A model generated the notes under the pieces. That model was not told the DNA's origin. It made no database searches and saw only the letters and a list, made by a program, of their open reading frames with translations. A stretch of DNA of 64,000 bases from Rathayibacter sp. VKM Ac-2879 (lineage in GTDB: Bacteria; Actinomycetota; Actinomycetes; Actinomycetales; Microbacteriaceae), in NCBI RefSeq assembly GCF_015351245.1, contig NZ_JADKSO010000001.1, positions 372,001-436,000 of the forward strand, given 5' to 3'. Both the position numbers and the translations under genes were made by a program. Of this stretch, positions 16,027-22,277 are shown piece after piece; position 1 is the stretch's first letter; the number at the start of each line of letters is the position of its first letter.

Positions 16027-16968
16027 TCACGCGTCGACTCCGGTGCGCTCGACGGAGACCTCCCAGAGCTTGCGTGCGTTCTCGGGGTCGAGGGCGTAGT
16101 CCTTCACGCCGCGACGCACACCCTCGACGAACGGCTCGGCCTGCTGGCAGTCCTCGAAGTACGTGCTCGTGACACCCTCGACCAGCGGGGATGCCGCGAG
16201 CAGCGTCGAGGTGGCCGCGCCCTGCTGGGTATTCTTGACCGAGACGCCCGTGCTGCCCTTGGGGTCGAAGGACGCCGGCGGGGTCTGGATGTGGCGCCCT
16301 AGGTTGGTGTCCGCGATCCGGCCCGGGTTCAGGGCGTTGACGGCGATGCCGTCCTTCGCCCAGCGCTTGCCGGCCTCCACGGCGAACAGGATGTTGGCCG
16401 TCTTGGACTGCGCGTAGGCCAGCCACGGGTCGTACGGCTCGTTCGTGAAGTCGAGGTCCTCGAACCGCACCGGGCCGTTGACATGGCCGACCGAGCTGAG
16501 CACGACCACCCGGGCGTGGCCCGCCGCGGTGAGCGCGTCGTGCAGGCCGACGGTCAGCGCGAAGTGGCCGAGATGGTTGGTGGCGAACTGGAGTTCCCAG
16601 CCCTCGGCGGTGCGCGTCTCGGGGTTGGCCATGACGCCGGCGTTGTCGACGAGGATGTCGAGCGGTCCGGTCCAGGCGGCCACGAAGGCCTCCACCGACG
16701 ACTGGTCGGCGAGGTCGAGCAGCGCGGCATGCACGTTCGCGTTGCTGGTCGACGCGGTGATCGTGGCGGCGGCCTTCTCGGCCGCCTCCAGGTTGCGGGC
16801 GGCGATCGTCACATCGGCGCCCGCCTTCGCGAGCACCCGTGCCGTCTCCTCGCCGAGGCCGGACGCGCCGCCGGTCACGATGGCGCGGTTGCCGGTCAAG
16901 TCGATCCCGGCGATCACCTCGTCTGCGGTGCTGGTCGCCCCGAAGAGGGTTGTGATGCTGTTGGTCAT
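16027..16968 (-). CDS. Short-chain dehydrogenase/reductase
   Basis: The product is 313 aa from ATG 16968, which has an AGGAAC ribosome site. SDR features are all present: NAD(P) loop TGGASGLGEETARVLAKAG near residue 32, NAGVMANPETRT, the catalytic Ser in VVVLSSVGHVNG and the YAQSK pair (Tyr/Lys). The length and the tail after the active site resemble the WW-domain-oxidoreductase/retinol-dehydrogenase-like branch. Substrate unknown. It is divergent from a TetR regulator, and the shared 100-bp region carries two palindromic operators, so expression is very probably repressed by that TetR until a small inducer appears. Confidence 0.9.
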   Translation of the reverse strand: MTNSITTLFGATSTADEVIAGIDLTGNRAIVTGGASGLGEETARVLAKAGADVTIAARNLEAAEKAAATITASTSNANVHAALLDLADQSSVEAFVAAWTGPLDILVDNAGVMANPETRTAEGWELQFATNHLGHFALTVGLHDALTAAGHARVVVLSSVGHVNGPVRFEDLDFTNEPYDPWLAYAQSKTANILFAVEAGKRWAKDGIAVNALNPGRIADTNLGRHIQTPPASFDPKGSTGVSVKNTQQGAATSTLLAASPLVEGVTSTYFEDCQQAEPFVEGVRRGVKDYALDPENARKLWEVSVERTGVDA

Positions 16969-16998
16969 TGTTAAGTTCCTTTCAGTCACGTAGACTCT

Positions 16999-17020
16999 TA
17001 AACGGAGCCGGGTCCGCTTA
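16999..17020. promoter_or_regulatory. TetR-type operator, site 1
   Basis: A 22-bp imperfect palindrome with half-sites TAAACGGAGCC and GGGTCCGCTTA, lying 31 bp upstream of the SDR start. The same half-site pattern is repeated in site 2, with centres 32 bp apart. Position between an SDR gene and a divergent TetR gene makes it a likely repressor binding site. Confidence 0.75.
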
Positions 17021-17030
17021 CATCTCACCG

Positions 17031-17052
17031 TAAGTGGAGCGGGCTCCGTTTA
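17031..17052. promoter_or_regulatory. TetR-type operator, site 2
   Basis: A second 22-bp palindrome, half-sites TAAGTGGAGCG and GGCTCCGTTTA, 17 bp upstream of the TetR start codon. It matches site 1 in inverted order at most positions (TAAACGGAGCC shared). Occupation here would block the regulator's own transcription, giving autoregulation. Confidence 0.75.
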
Positions 17053-17068
17053 CAAGGAGCCTTGTGGA

Positions 17069-17641
17069 ATGACCGACACCCGAACCCTTCGCGCAGATGC
17101 GCAGCAGAATCACGACCGAATCCTCGAGGCGGCGGCGGCGGCCTTCGCCCGCGAAGGCGCCGACACGTCGCTCAAGGCGATCGCCCAGGAGGCCGGGGTC
17201 GGGATCGGGACCCTCTACCGCCGGTTCCCCACGCGCGAGGACCTGATCGAGGCGACCTACCGCGACCAGACCGCACGCCTGTGCCGACAGGCCGATGCCC
17301 TGCTCGAAAAGACCGCGGCCTCCCACGCCCTCCGGCAGTGGATGGACGGGTTCGTCGACTACATGACGACCAAGCACGGCATGGTCGAGGCGCTGCCGCG
17401 CATCCTCGCCGCCCGCGAGGGACTTCGCGGCAGCAGCCGCGACCTGCTCCGGACCGCGATCGCCACCCTGCTCGGCGCGGGCATCGCAGACGGGGCGCTC
17501 CGGGACGACGTGGCCGCCGACGACGTGATGATGGCGCTGGGCGGGATCACCCTCATCACCGAGAACGAGCGCGACCTCGAGCTCGCCGCGCGCCTGCTCG
17601 ATCTGCTGATGGCGGGATTGCGGGCCGAGTCAGCAGGCTAG
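17069..17641 (+). CDS. TetR-family transcriptional repressor
   Basis: This 190-aa regulator has a TetR HTH at residues 12-58 (RILEAAAAAFAREGADTSLKAIAQEAGVGIGTLYRRFPTREDLIEA, in parts), with the usual GxGTLYRxFPxRxxL helix. A C-terminal ligand domain of the type found in SDR-linked TetR proteins follows (RQWMDGFVDYMTTKHGM). AAGGAGCC precedes the ATG. It probably represses the divergent SDR gene and itself through the two palindromes in between. The inducer is unknown. Confidence 0.92.
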   Translation: MTDTRTLRADAQQNHDRILEAAAAAFAREGADTSLKAIAQEAGVGIGTLYRRFPTREDLIEATYRDQTARLCRQADALLEKTAASHALRQWMDGFVDYMTTKHGMVEALPRILAAREGLRGSSRDLLRTAIATLLGAGIADGALRDDVAADDVMMALGGITLITENERDLELAARLLDLLMAGLRAESAG

Positions 17642-17673
17642 CCCGCGACCTGCCACGACCGACCAGTTTCGGC

Positions 17674-17862
17674 TCGTCGAGGACCACTCTTGACGACGCT
17701 CGCGGAAATCGGACAGCGCAGGCTGGCCCCAAGATTTCTCACGACGGAGCACCCAAGAGCCAGTCAGCGGTTTTCGACTCTGAAGGTCGATTGCGGGCAC
17801 GACGCAGCAGATCAAGCCTCGTTTCGCATAGACCGTTTCTCGACTGATCCCGCACTGCCTAG
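17674..17862 (+). repeat. 190-bp inverted copy, left arm
   Basis: This 189-nt arm is nearly identical, in reverse orientation, to 18545-18734; only a handful of substitutions and a one-base indel are seen by eye. It begins TCGTCGAGGACC and ends CACTGCCTAG. Between the arms lie the IS481 and IS256 remnants. The arms encode no recognisable protein and may be ends of a larger lost element. Confidence 0.85.
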
Positions 17863-18132
17863 GTGTTCTGTCCAGGGATGTTGGTTGAGGTGTGACGATT
17901 CGCTGTAGTCGTTGAAACGGGGCGAGGATCTCCCGGTTGAGAGTGGAGCTGCTACCGCTTCGACTCCCACCAGGAGGTCCTCGTGTCCCACGCTCACGCC
18001 GCTCTCGCTCCGCGGCACCGCGAACGCATTGGCAGGCTCGTCGTCGAGGACGGCTGGACGATCGCCGCGGCAGCGGCGTTCTTCCGCGTGTCCTGGCCGA
18101 CCGCGAACGAGCCTGTCAAGTTGTGTGTGTAA
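17863..18132 (+). mobile_element. IS481-family remnant: left end and start of its transposase
   Basis: The stretch from TGTTCTGTCCAGGG to 17982 looks like the left end and leader of an IS481-type element. It is followed by CAGGAGGTCCTC and GTG 17983. The reading frame encodes SHAHAALAPRHRERIGRLVV and then DGWTIAAAAAFFRVSWPTAN, the N-terminal HTH of IS481 transposases. After that it runs into the terminal repeat of the IS256 remnant and stops at 18130-18132 after 49 codons. The DDE core is absent, so it is inactive. Confidence 0.75.
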
Positions 18133-18405
18133 GTGCGTGGTCCTCGGGGGTTAGAGGTAGCGTCGGATTCGTTTGGCGATTTGATCGCGTTGGTCGTATA
18201 GATCACCCGGCGGACCTCGGGCGGGAACGCGAGGAAGGGCGTGAACTGCTCCTCCCGCGCTCTCGAACACCGCCGCCGCGTGCGGGTTCGCGCGCCCAGT
18301 TCCGACGCAGTGAACGCCTCCAATGCGGTCTTGGCGGCGTCCGCGGTCGGTGCTTGATAGACCGGCTTCAGCGCGACGGCGACGGCTTTTTGCGCTCCCA
18401 GAGCC
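18112..18405 (-). mobile_element. IS256-family (Mutator-type) remnant
   Basis: On the minus strand codons give KAVAVALKPVYQAPTADAAK then TALEAFTASELG near 18405-18310. After an internal disruption come EQFTPFLAFPPEVRRVIYTT and NAIKS near 18250-18180. These are conserved C-terminal segments of IS256/Mutator transposases (RRVIYTTNAIES motif). The plus-strand sequence GCCTGTCAAGTTGTGTGTGT at 18111-18130 resembles an IS256-type terminal repeat and interrupts the IS481 gene. The catalytic N-terminal part is missing. The order suggests IS256 landed in IS481 and was then deleted. Confidence 0.72.
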
Positions 18406-18544
18406 GTCTGGGTGCCGGTGCTGCGAAACGGCGATTCACGAGATCGCTCGGCAGCACCGTCGTCTTATCGGAGCGCGTCGTGAGAACGGAACGAAAGTCA
18501 GGCCGATTCACAGGCCAACGCTGGCGTCCCGAAAGCAACCCCGG
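18406..18544. other. Unassigned debris inside the IS cluster
   Basis: About 140 bp between the IS256 remnant and the right inverted arm. One frame reads ETAIHEIARQHRRLIGARRE, which could be transposase or spacer debris; I cannot assign it. No promoter or RNA gene is seen. Confidence 0.3.
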
Positions 18545-18734
18545 CTAGGCAGTGCGGGCTCAGTCGAGAAACGGTCTATGCGTAAACGAGGCTTGATCCG
18601 CTGCGTCGTGCCCGCAATCGACCTTCAGAGCCGAAAACCGCTGACTGACTCTTGGGTGCTCGGTCGTGAGAAATCTTGGGGCCAGCCTGCGCTGTCCGAT
18701 TTCCGCGAGCGTCGTCAAGGGTGGTCCTCGACGA
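18545..18734 (-). repeat. 190-bp inverted copy, right arm
   Basis: Reverse-orientation partner of 17674-17862. The similarity ends at CCTCGACGA, only eight bases before the EamA start codon. Any promoter reading outward from this arm would therefore drive the EamA gene. Confidence 0.85.
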
Positions 18735-18741
18735 TGAGTTC

Positions 18742-19710
18742 ATGATTGAAGTTTCGAGAGAACCTGTGGTGTCACGCCGCACGCTGATTTACTATGTGAT
18801 GCTCGCTCTGGTCTGGGGGTCGAGCTTCTTCTTCGTTGGTGTTGGGTTGCAAGATCTCGCGCCGACCCAAGTGGTGTTCGCTCGTGTGGTAATCGGTGCG
18901 GTGGTCCTTGGGGGCGTCTGCCTCGTCAGTCGTCAACGACTGCCTCGCGGACGGAGCATTTGGGCGCATCTCTTCGTCGTGGCGATGCTGCTCTGTGTGG
19001 TGCCGTTCTTGCTGTTCGCGTGGGCACAGCAGCATGTCCCGTCAAGCGTGGCCAGCATCATCAACGCGACGACACCGTTGATGACCATGGCTGTCGCGCT
19101 GCTGGCGCTGCCTTCCGAGCGTCCAGACCGTTGGAAAGTGGGCGGGCTTGGCGTGGGGTTCATCGGCATCCTGCTCGTTCTCGATCCATTCAGCGGATTC
19201 GATGGCGATACCGGCCCGCTCGGCTATCTCGCTTGCCTTGGAGCGACGCTCAGCTACGGGATTGCATTCGTGTATATGCGCCGGTTCGTCTCTCCCCAAC
19301 ACCTCGCCGCAATCCCTACTGCTACTGCACAAGTGGGCATGGCGGCAATCGTCATGGTGATCCTCAGCCCATTCATCGCCAACCAACCGTTCGTGATCTC
19401 TCCAGCGATGGTGGCGTCGATGCTCGCTCTTGGAGCATTCGGCACTGGCCTGGCCTATGTGTGGAACGCGAGCATCGTCGCCACCTGGGGTGCGACTGTC
19501 GCATCTACTGTCACGTACGTCGCGCCTGTTATCGGGATCACGCTCGGGATTCTCGTCCTTGGCGAGGATCTCTCGTGGTATCAGCCGATAGGTGCCGTCG
19601 TGGTCGTGCTCGGCATTCTCGTGAGCCAGCGACGCCTGCCTCAGCTTCGCTGTCGTCGCGTGCGGCCCTTGACGGGGATGCTCGGAAACGCTGACGACTA
19701 TCACATTTAG
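18742..19710 (+). CDS. EamA/DMT-family transporter
   Basis: The product is 322 aa from ATG 18742 with ten hydrophobic segments and two EamA repeats. The first begins YYVMLALVWGSSFFFVGVGL with the ARVVIGAVVLGG helix; the second begins PLGYLACLGATLSYGIAFVYMRR and ends in VTYVAPVIGITLGILVLGE. Members export amino acids, nucleosides or other metabolites. The coding sequence is noticeably less GC-biased at third positions than the window average, which, with the IS remnants directly upstream, suggests horizontal gain. The reading frame is open upstream to 18676, but that part lies in the repeat arm. Confidence 0.88.
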   Translation: MIEVSREPVVSRRTLIYYVMLALVWGSSFFFVGVGLQDLAPTQVVFARVVIGAVVLGGVCLVSRQRLPRGRSIWAHLFVVAMLLCVVPFLLFAWAQQHVPSSVASIINATTPLMTMAVALLALPSERPDRWKVGGLGVGFIGILLVLDPFSGFDGDTGPLGYLACLGATLSYGIAFVYMRRFVSPQHLAAIPTATAQVGMAAIVMVILSPFIANQPFVISPAMVASMLALGAFGTGLAYVWNASIVATWGATVASTVTYVAPVIGITLGILVLGEDLSWYQPIGAVVVVLGILVSQRRLPQLRCRRVRPLTGMLGNADDYHI

Positions 19711-19868
19711 GCGTATTGGCGTCTGCCCGGTTGGTGTCCGAGCCGACACAGAGTGGCGCGAAAATCTGGACATTCATCACCGCGATTCACAGCCTAGGAG
19801 GCTCTCCTCAACTCTTGTTTACTCAAAACCTGCGCTCGAGTTTTTTGAGCAAAGACGTAGACTCGTAG

Positions 19869-20036
19869 ATGGGCAGGGAGATCCTGATGAGCATTTCGCA
19901 CGCGGAGGAATCGTTCGAGCAGGCGGAGATCCTGTCTTCCGACGAGATAGTGGCACTCGACGAAGCAATTGAGGCGGGTGTCGAGCAGGTGGCGTTCTCC
20001 TACGGGCCTCTGCCCGAGGAGATTGCCGCGCCGTGA
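19869..20036 (+). CDS. Small acidic protein, 55 aa, unknown function
   Basis: This short frame encodes MGREILMSISHAEESFEQAE and continues ILSSDEIVALDEAI, GVEQVAFSYGPLPEEIAAP. It is strongly acidic and predicted mostly helical. A second possible start is ATG 19887 (MSISHAE). TAGACT lies at 19858-19863, six bases before the first ATG, so a leaderless transcript is possible; just upstream an interrupted CTCAAAA / TTTTTTGAG inverted repeat (19822-19849) could be an operator. A strong hairpin terminator follows directly at 20043. I do not recognise a family; its coding status rests on codon pattern and flanking signals. Confidence 0.5.
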   Translation: MGREILMSISHAEESFEQAEILSSDEIVALDEAIEAGVEQVAFSYGPLPEEIAAP

Positions 20037-20042
20037 TGGCAG

Positions 20043-20081
20043 GCTGGAGACGTGGGGTGAGGACCCCACGTCTCCAGCTTT
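20043..20081. terminator. Strong hairpin terminator
   Basis: Perfect 15-bp stem: GCTGGAGACGTGGGG (20043-20057) pairs with CCCCACGTCTCCAGC (20064-20078) across the loop TGAGGA, followed by TTT. It lies six bases after the stop of the 55-aa gene and 15 bp before the next start codon. It could end the first transcript or attenuate the second gene. Confidence 0.8.
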
Positions 20082-20095
20082 CAGGAATCGAAGAA

Positions 20096-20452
20096 ATGGA
20101 CCTAACTCGTCACATCACTGACGCCGTCGCCCGCTACTGGGCCGACGACGTGCAGATCCTTGGCGCCTGGCCGGACGGACCGGCGGGGGCCTGCGTCGTG
20201 TACCGCCGCACCATCGACCCGACCGTGACCCTGGGCCACAGATTCCAATTCACTGCAAATGCGGCTGACGGCACCCTAGAGGGGTACGCGCGGGACATCG
20301 CGATTAATCTTGCCGAGCCGATCGGTGCCGCCGCGAGGACCAGTCGTCCGGATGGTTACGGCATCGTCTGGGTAGCAGTCGCCGAGAACGAGCCGACACC
20401 TCGGCCGCCTGTCGAGGTTGTCGAGCGGCTGAGAGCGTGGCCCAACGCGTGA
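20096..20452 (+). CDS. Conserved-looking hypothetical protein, 118 aa
   Basis: The start ATG 20096 (MDLTRHITDAVARYWADDVQ) has an AAGAA stretch just upstream. The product looks soluble with alternating strands and helices (GACVVYRRTIDPTVTLGHRF and AINLAEPIGAA, GIVWVAVAENEPTPRPP). It has no cysteines forming a metal site, no signal peptide and no membrane segment. It resembles small proteins found in actinobacterial accessory regions, but I cannot name a family. It follows the terminator hairpin and is convergent with the small NrdH-like operon. Confidence 0.6.
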   Translation: MDLTRHITDAVARYWADDVQILGAWPDGPAGACVVYRRTIDPTVTLGHRFQFTANAADGTLEGYARDIAINLAEPIGAAARTSRPDGYGIVWVAVAENEPTPRPPVEVVERLRAWPNA

Positions 20453-20476
20453 GGTAACCTTCGCCAGCCTGCACGC

Positions 20477-20669
20477 TCAACGCGTCGATGCCGCCGCCTC
20501 GAGCACGGACTCGCGGGCGTAGCGGATCAGTCCGCGGCCGAGGTTGTGGAACGTTGGCCCGACGTCCTGGCCACGCCACCGACGCAGCTCCGCCACGTCG
20601 CGGCCGAGGAGTGCCCCCGGCCTCGTCAGGGGTCAGCAGAACGGGTGCAGGGGAGTGCTCGTGCAGCAT
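20477..20669 (-). pseudogene. Excisionase-like HTH gene with a one-base frameshift
   Basis: Starting at ATG 20669, which overlaps the upstream stop as TGATG, the frame reads MLHEHSPAPVLLTPDEAG and would continue, one base out, as LLGRDVAELRRWRGQDVGP then TFHNLGRGLIRYARESVLEA to TGA 20477. LTPDEAGxLLGRDVAELRRWRxQ is the HTH_17/excisionase DNA-binding pattern of small regulators and AlpA-type proteins. The shift falls in a run of five C at 20614-20618 (plus strand), so it is either a true inactivation, a phase-variable tract or a sequencing error. Confidence 0.65.
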
Positions 20670-20875
20670 CAGACGTCCTCTCTCGTGAGTGTGTCGATGA
20701 CGGTCACGTACTCGGTTCCGTTGACCGTCACCGTGTTCGCGAGCCGGTACCCGTGCCGGCCGTAGTCGTGCAGTTGTTGGTCGCGTTCCTCGATCTTCTG
20801 TGAGAGCCGGTAGTGGTCCTCGTCGCCGCAGGGGAGCGTGGTGTGGATCGTCGCGAAGCTCACTGTCGTGCTCAT
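20669..20875 (-). CDS. Small hypothetical protein, 68 aa
   Basis: The product MSTTVSFATIHTTLPCGDED followed by HYRLSQKIEERDQQLHDYGR and HGYRLANTVTVNGTEYVTVI resembles DUF4177-like small proteins, in which the chain moves from a helix into 'GYRLA' and a final strand. That assignment is tentative. The start is three bases after the stop of the NrdH-like gene, and the end overlaps the HTH gene, so the three are one operon. A role is unknown. Confidence 0.65.
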   Translation of the reverse strand: MSTTVSFATIHTTLPCGDEDHYRLSQKIEERDQQLHDYGRHGYRLANTVTVNGTEYVTVIDTLTREDV

Positions 20876-20878
20876 CGC

Positions 20879-21124
20879 TCACACCGCCCTTGACTTGACC
20901 AGATCGTCGATCCGATCGGGTCGGAAACCCGACCACGGATCACCCGCGCCTTTGATGACGGGCGCGTGGAGGAAGCCCGACTCCTTGACGTGCTGCAACG
21001 CCACTGGATCGCCGGCCAGGTCGATCATCCGGTATGCGACGCCGGCGTTGTCGAGCGCTCGCAGCGTCGCGGTGCACTGCACACATCCGTCCTTGGAGTA
21101 CACGGTCAGTGGTTCATCGTCCAT
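20879..21124 (-). CDS. NrdH-like/glutaredoxin-like redox protein
   Basis: This 81-residue thioredoxin-fold protein starts DEPLTVYSKDGCVQCTATLR, with the active-site pair Cys14-Val-Gln-Cys17 identical to NrdH redoxins (CVQC). Further features are the cis-Pro region FLHAPVIKG and GFRPDRIDDL at the end. NrdH normally feeds electrons to class Ib ribonucleotide reductase, but no nrdEF or nrdI is nearby. Here it heads a small operon with a 68-aa protein and a broken HTH gene, a set-up typical of plasmids and integrative elements. AGGAGA precedes the ATG. Confidence 0.85.
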   Translation of the reverse strand: MDDEPLTVYSKDGCVQCTATLRALDNAGVAYRMIDLAGDPVALQHVKESGFLHAPVIKGAGDPWSGFRPDRIDDLVKSRAV

Positions 21125-21767
21125 GGCACTTCTCCTCTCCAAACCGGCGCGTGTCATCCTCAGGCCCCCGTTGGAGGCGACACCGGCCAAACGAGCGCTT
21201 GCTGTCGTCTCGCCAGCGCCGAGCGCCCAGCTGGTCGCCGTCATCACAGAGTCCGTATGGAGGTCGTTATCCGGGCACTCACGCAGCGCCGGCCGACGTC
21301 GCGCCGTCGACCAGGTGCCGAGCGTGAGGTTGCTCTCTCTGTGGCGGCGTCCTGTGATCGCTTCGTGTCGCAGGGGCGGTGGTCGCTCGCGTCTACGCCT
21401 CGCCGCGTAGCCCGATCGCGACCAGGGATCCCGCCGCGTCACGGACGCGCTTCGGCGCGTCGTCGGCGTGCCCGTGTTGTGCGGTGACGGCCACGGTGAG
21501 CGCGTCGCCGTGCAGGTGCGGGTGCTCCAGATGGTCGCGTCGATCCCGTCGAGCACATGGACGGTGCAGGCGGCGAGCACCATGACCCGCTGCCCGTCCG
21601 TGACCGCGTTCCGGACTTCGCGCCATGCCTCCTCCGGGGCGCAGTGTCGCGTTGCCCGCTCTGTGGCGGCGTTCTTCGATCGCTTCGTGTCACCGTGGCC
21701 AAGGGCGGCCCACGGCGGCCCGTGACGGGGTTCTCACACCGCTGCACTCTGGACGGCGGGCGAGACG
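21125..21767. other. Degenerate region with a 33-bp direct repeat
   Basis: CTCTGTGGCGGCGT followed by GATCGCTTCGTGTC occurs at 21337-21369 and again at 21659-21691 with 30 of 33 positions identical, about 322 bp apart. On the minus strand both read ...DTKRSxxAATE. The right copy lies 30 bp upstream of a short frame (21393-21626); the left copy lies between that frame and the NrdH-like gene. The pattern suggests a duplicated leader or spacer. Apart from the short frame no gene is convincing. Confidence 0.5.
21393..21626 (-). CDS. Doubtful hypothetical protein, 77 aa, possibly frameshifted
   Basis: An ATG at 21626 follows a good GGAGGAGG ribosome site. The first 40 residues are Arg-rich and look like an out-of-frame reading, whereas the second half (LEHPHLHGDALTVAVTAQHG and DDAPKRVRDAAGSLVAIGL) looks like real protein. 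In another frame the first half reads EEAWREVRNAVTDGQRVMVL and AACTVHVLDGIDATIW, which is more protein-like. A one-base shift near 21525 would join these two good halves, so this is perhaps a broken gene. I recognise no family. Confidence 0.35.
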   Translation of the reverse strand: MARSPERGHGRAAGHGARRLHRPCARRDRRDHLEHPHLHGDALTVAVTAQHGHADDAPKRVRDAAGSLVAIGLRGEA

Positions 21768-22170
21768 TCAGCGGGCGAACGTACGCCCGTAGACCGCCAC
21801 GTCCAGTCGTTCGTCTCCTCGAGGCAACGCAGAGGCGAGGACGCCTTCACGAGTGAACCCGAGCCGCTCAGCAACGCGCGAGCTGCGCTCGTTCTCAACC
21901 GCTGTTCGAATCTCAACTCGACGGATTCCTCGGCTTGGGGCCTCTGTCAGCAGCGCAGCGCAGGCACCAGTCACGGCGCCGCGACCCTCGGTCGCAGCGT
22001 CGATCCAGTACCCGAGTTCCGCTGTCTGCGTGTAGGAGTTCACTCGAAGAGAGGCTGAACCGACGATAGCGTCGCCGGACATGATGACGGTCGGCAGCAC
22101 GGATCCCGCGACGAAGTCCGCCAGCTGAGCACGAGTGAAGGCAGCAGCGCCGTTCTCGGCACGTGCAGCT
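21768..22170 (-). pseudogene. GNAT acetyltransferase lacking its N terminus
   Basis: The reading frame opens after a stop near 22180 without a normal start and encodes AFTRAQLADFVAGSVLPTVI, then GSASLRVNSYTQTAELGYWI and the CoA loop region TEGRGAVTGACAALLTEA, ending RLGFTREGVLASALPRGDE. This is the RimJ/RimL-type ribosomal-protein/spectinomycin-adenylyl-free GNAT core, missing about 60 N-terminal residues. Only GTG 22107 or ATG 22100 could start a product of about 110 residues, so function is doubtful. It lies next to the junction with the second EPS segment. Confidence 0.65.
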
Positions 22171-22277
22171 GCCGCGCTTCAGGTCGTTGAAGAACACCCC
22201 TCCTTACAGGAGGAGACTCAGCACAACGCCCGCCCAGCGCGTTCCGAGAGGCACAACAATGCCCCAGGACGTCGCCG

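Noticed and set aside
17642-18741. An intact composite transposon
   Set aside because: Both transposases lack their catalytic cores, so only remnants can be claimed.
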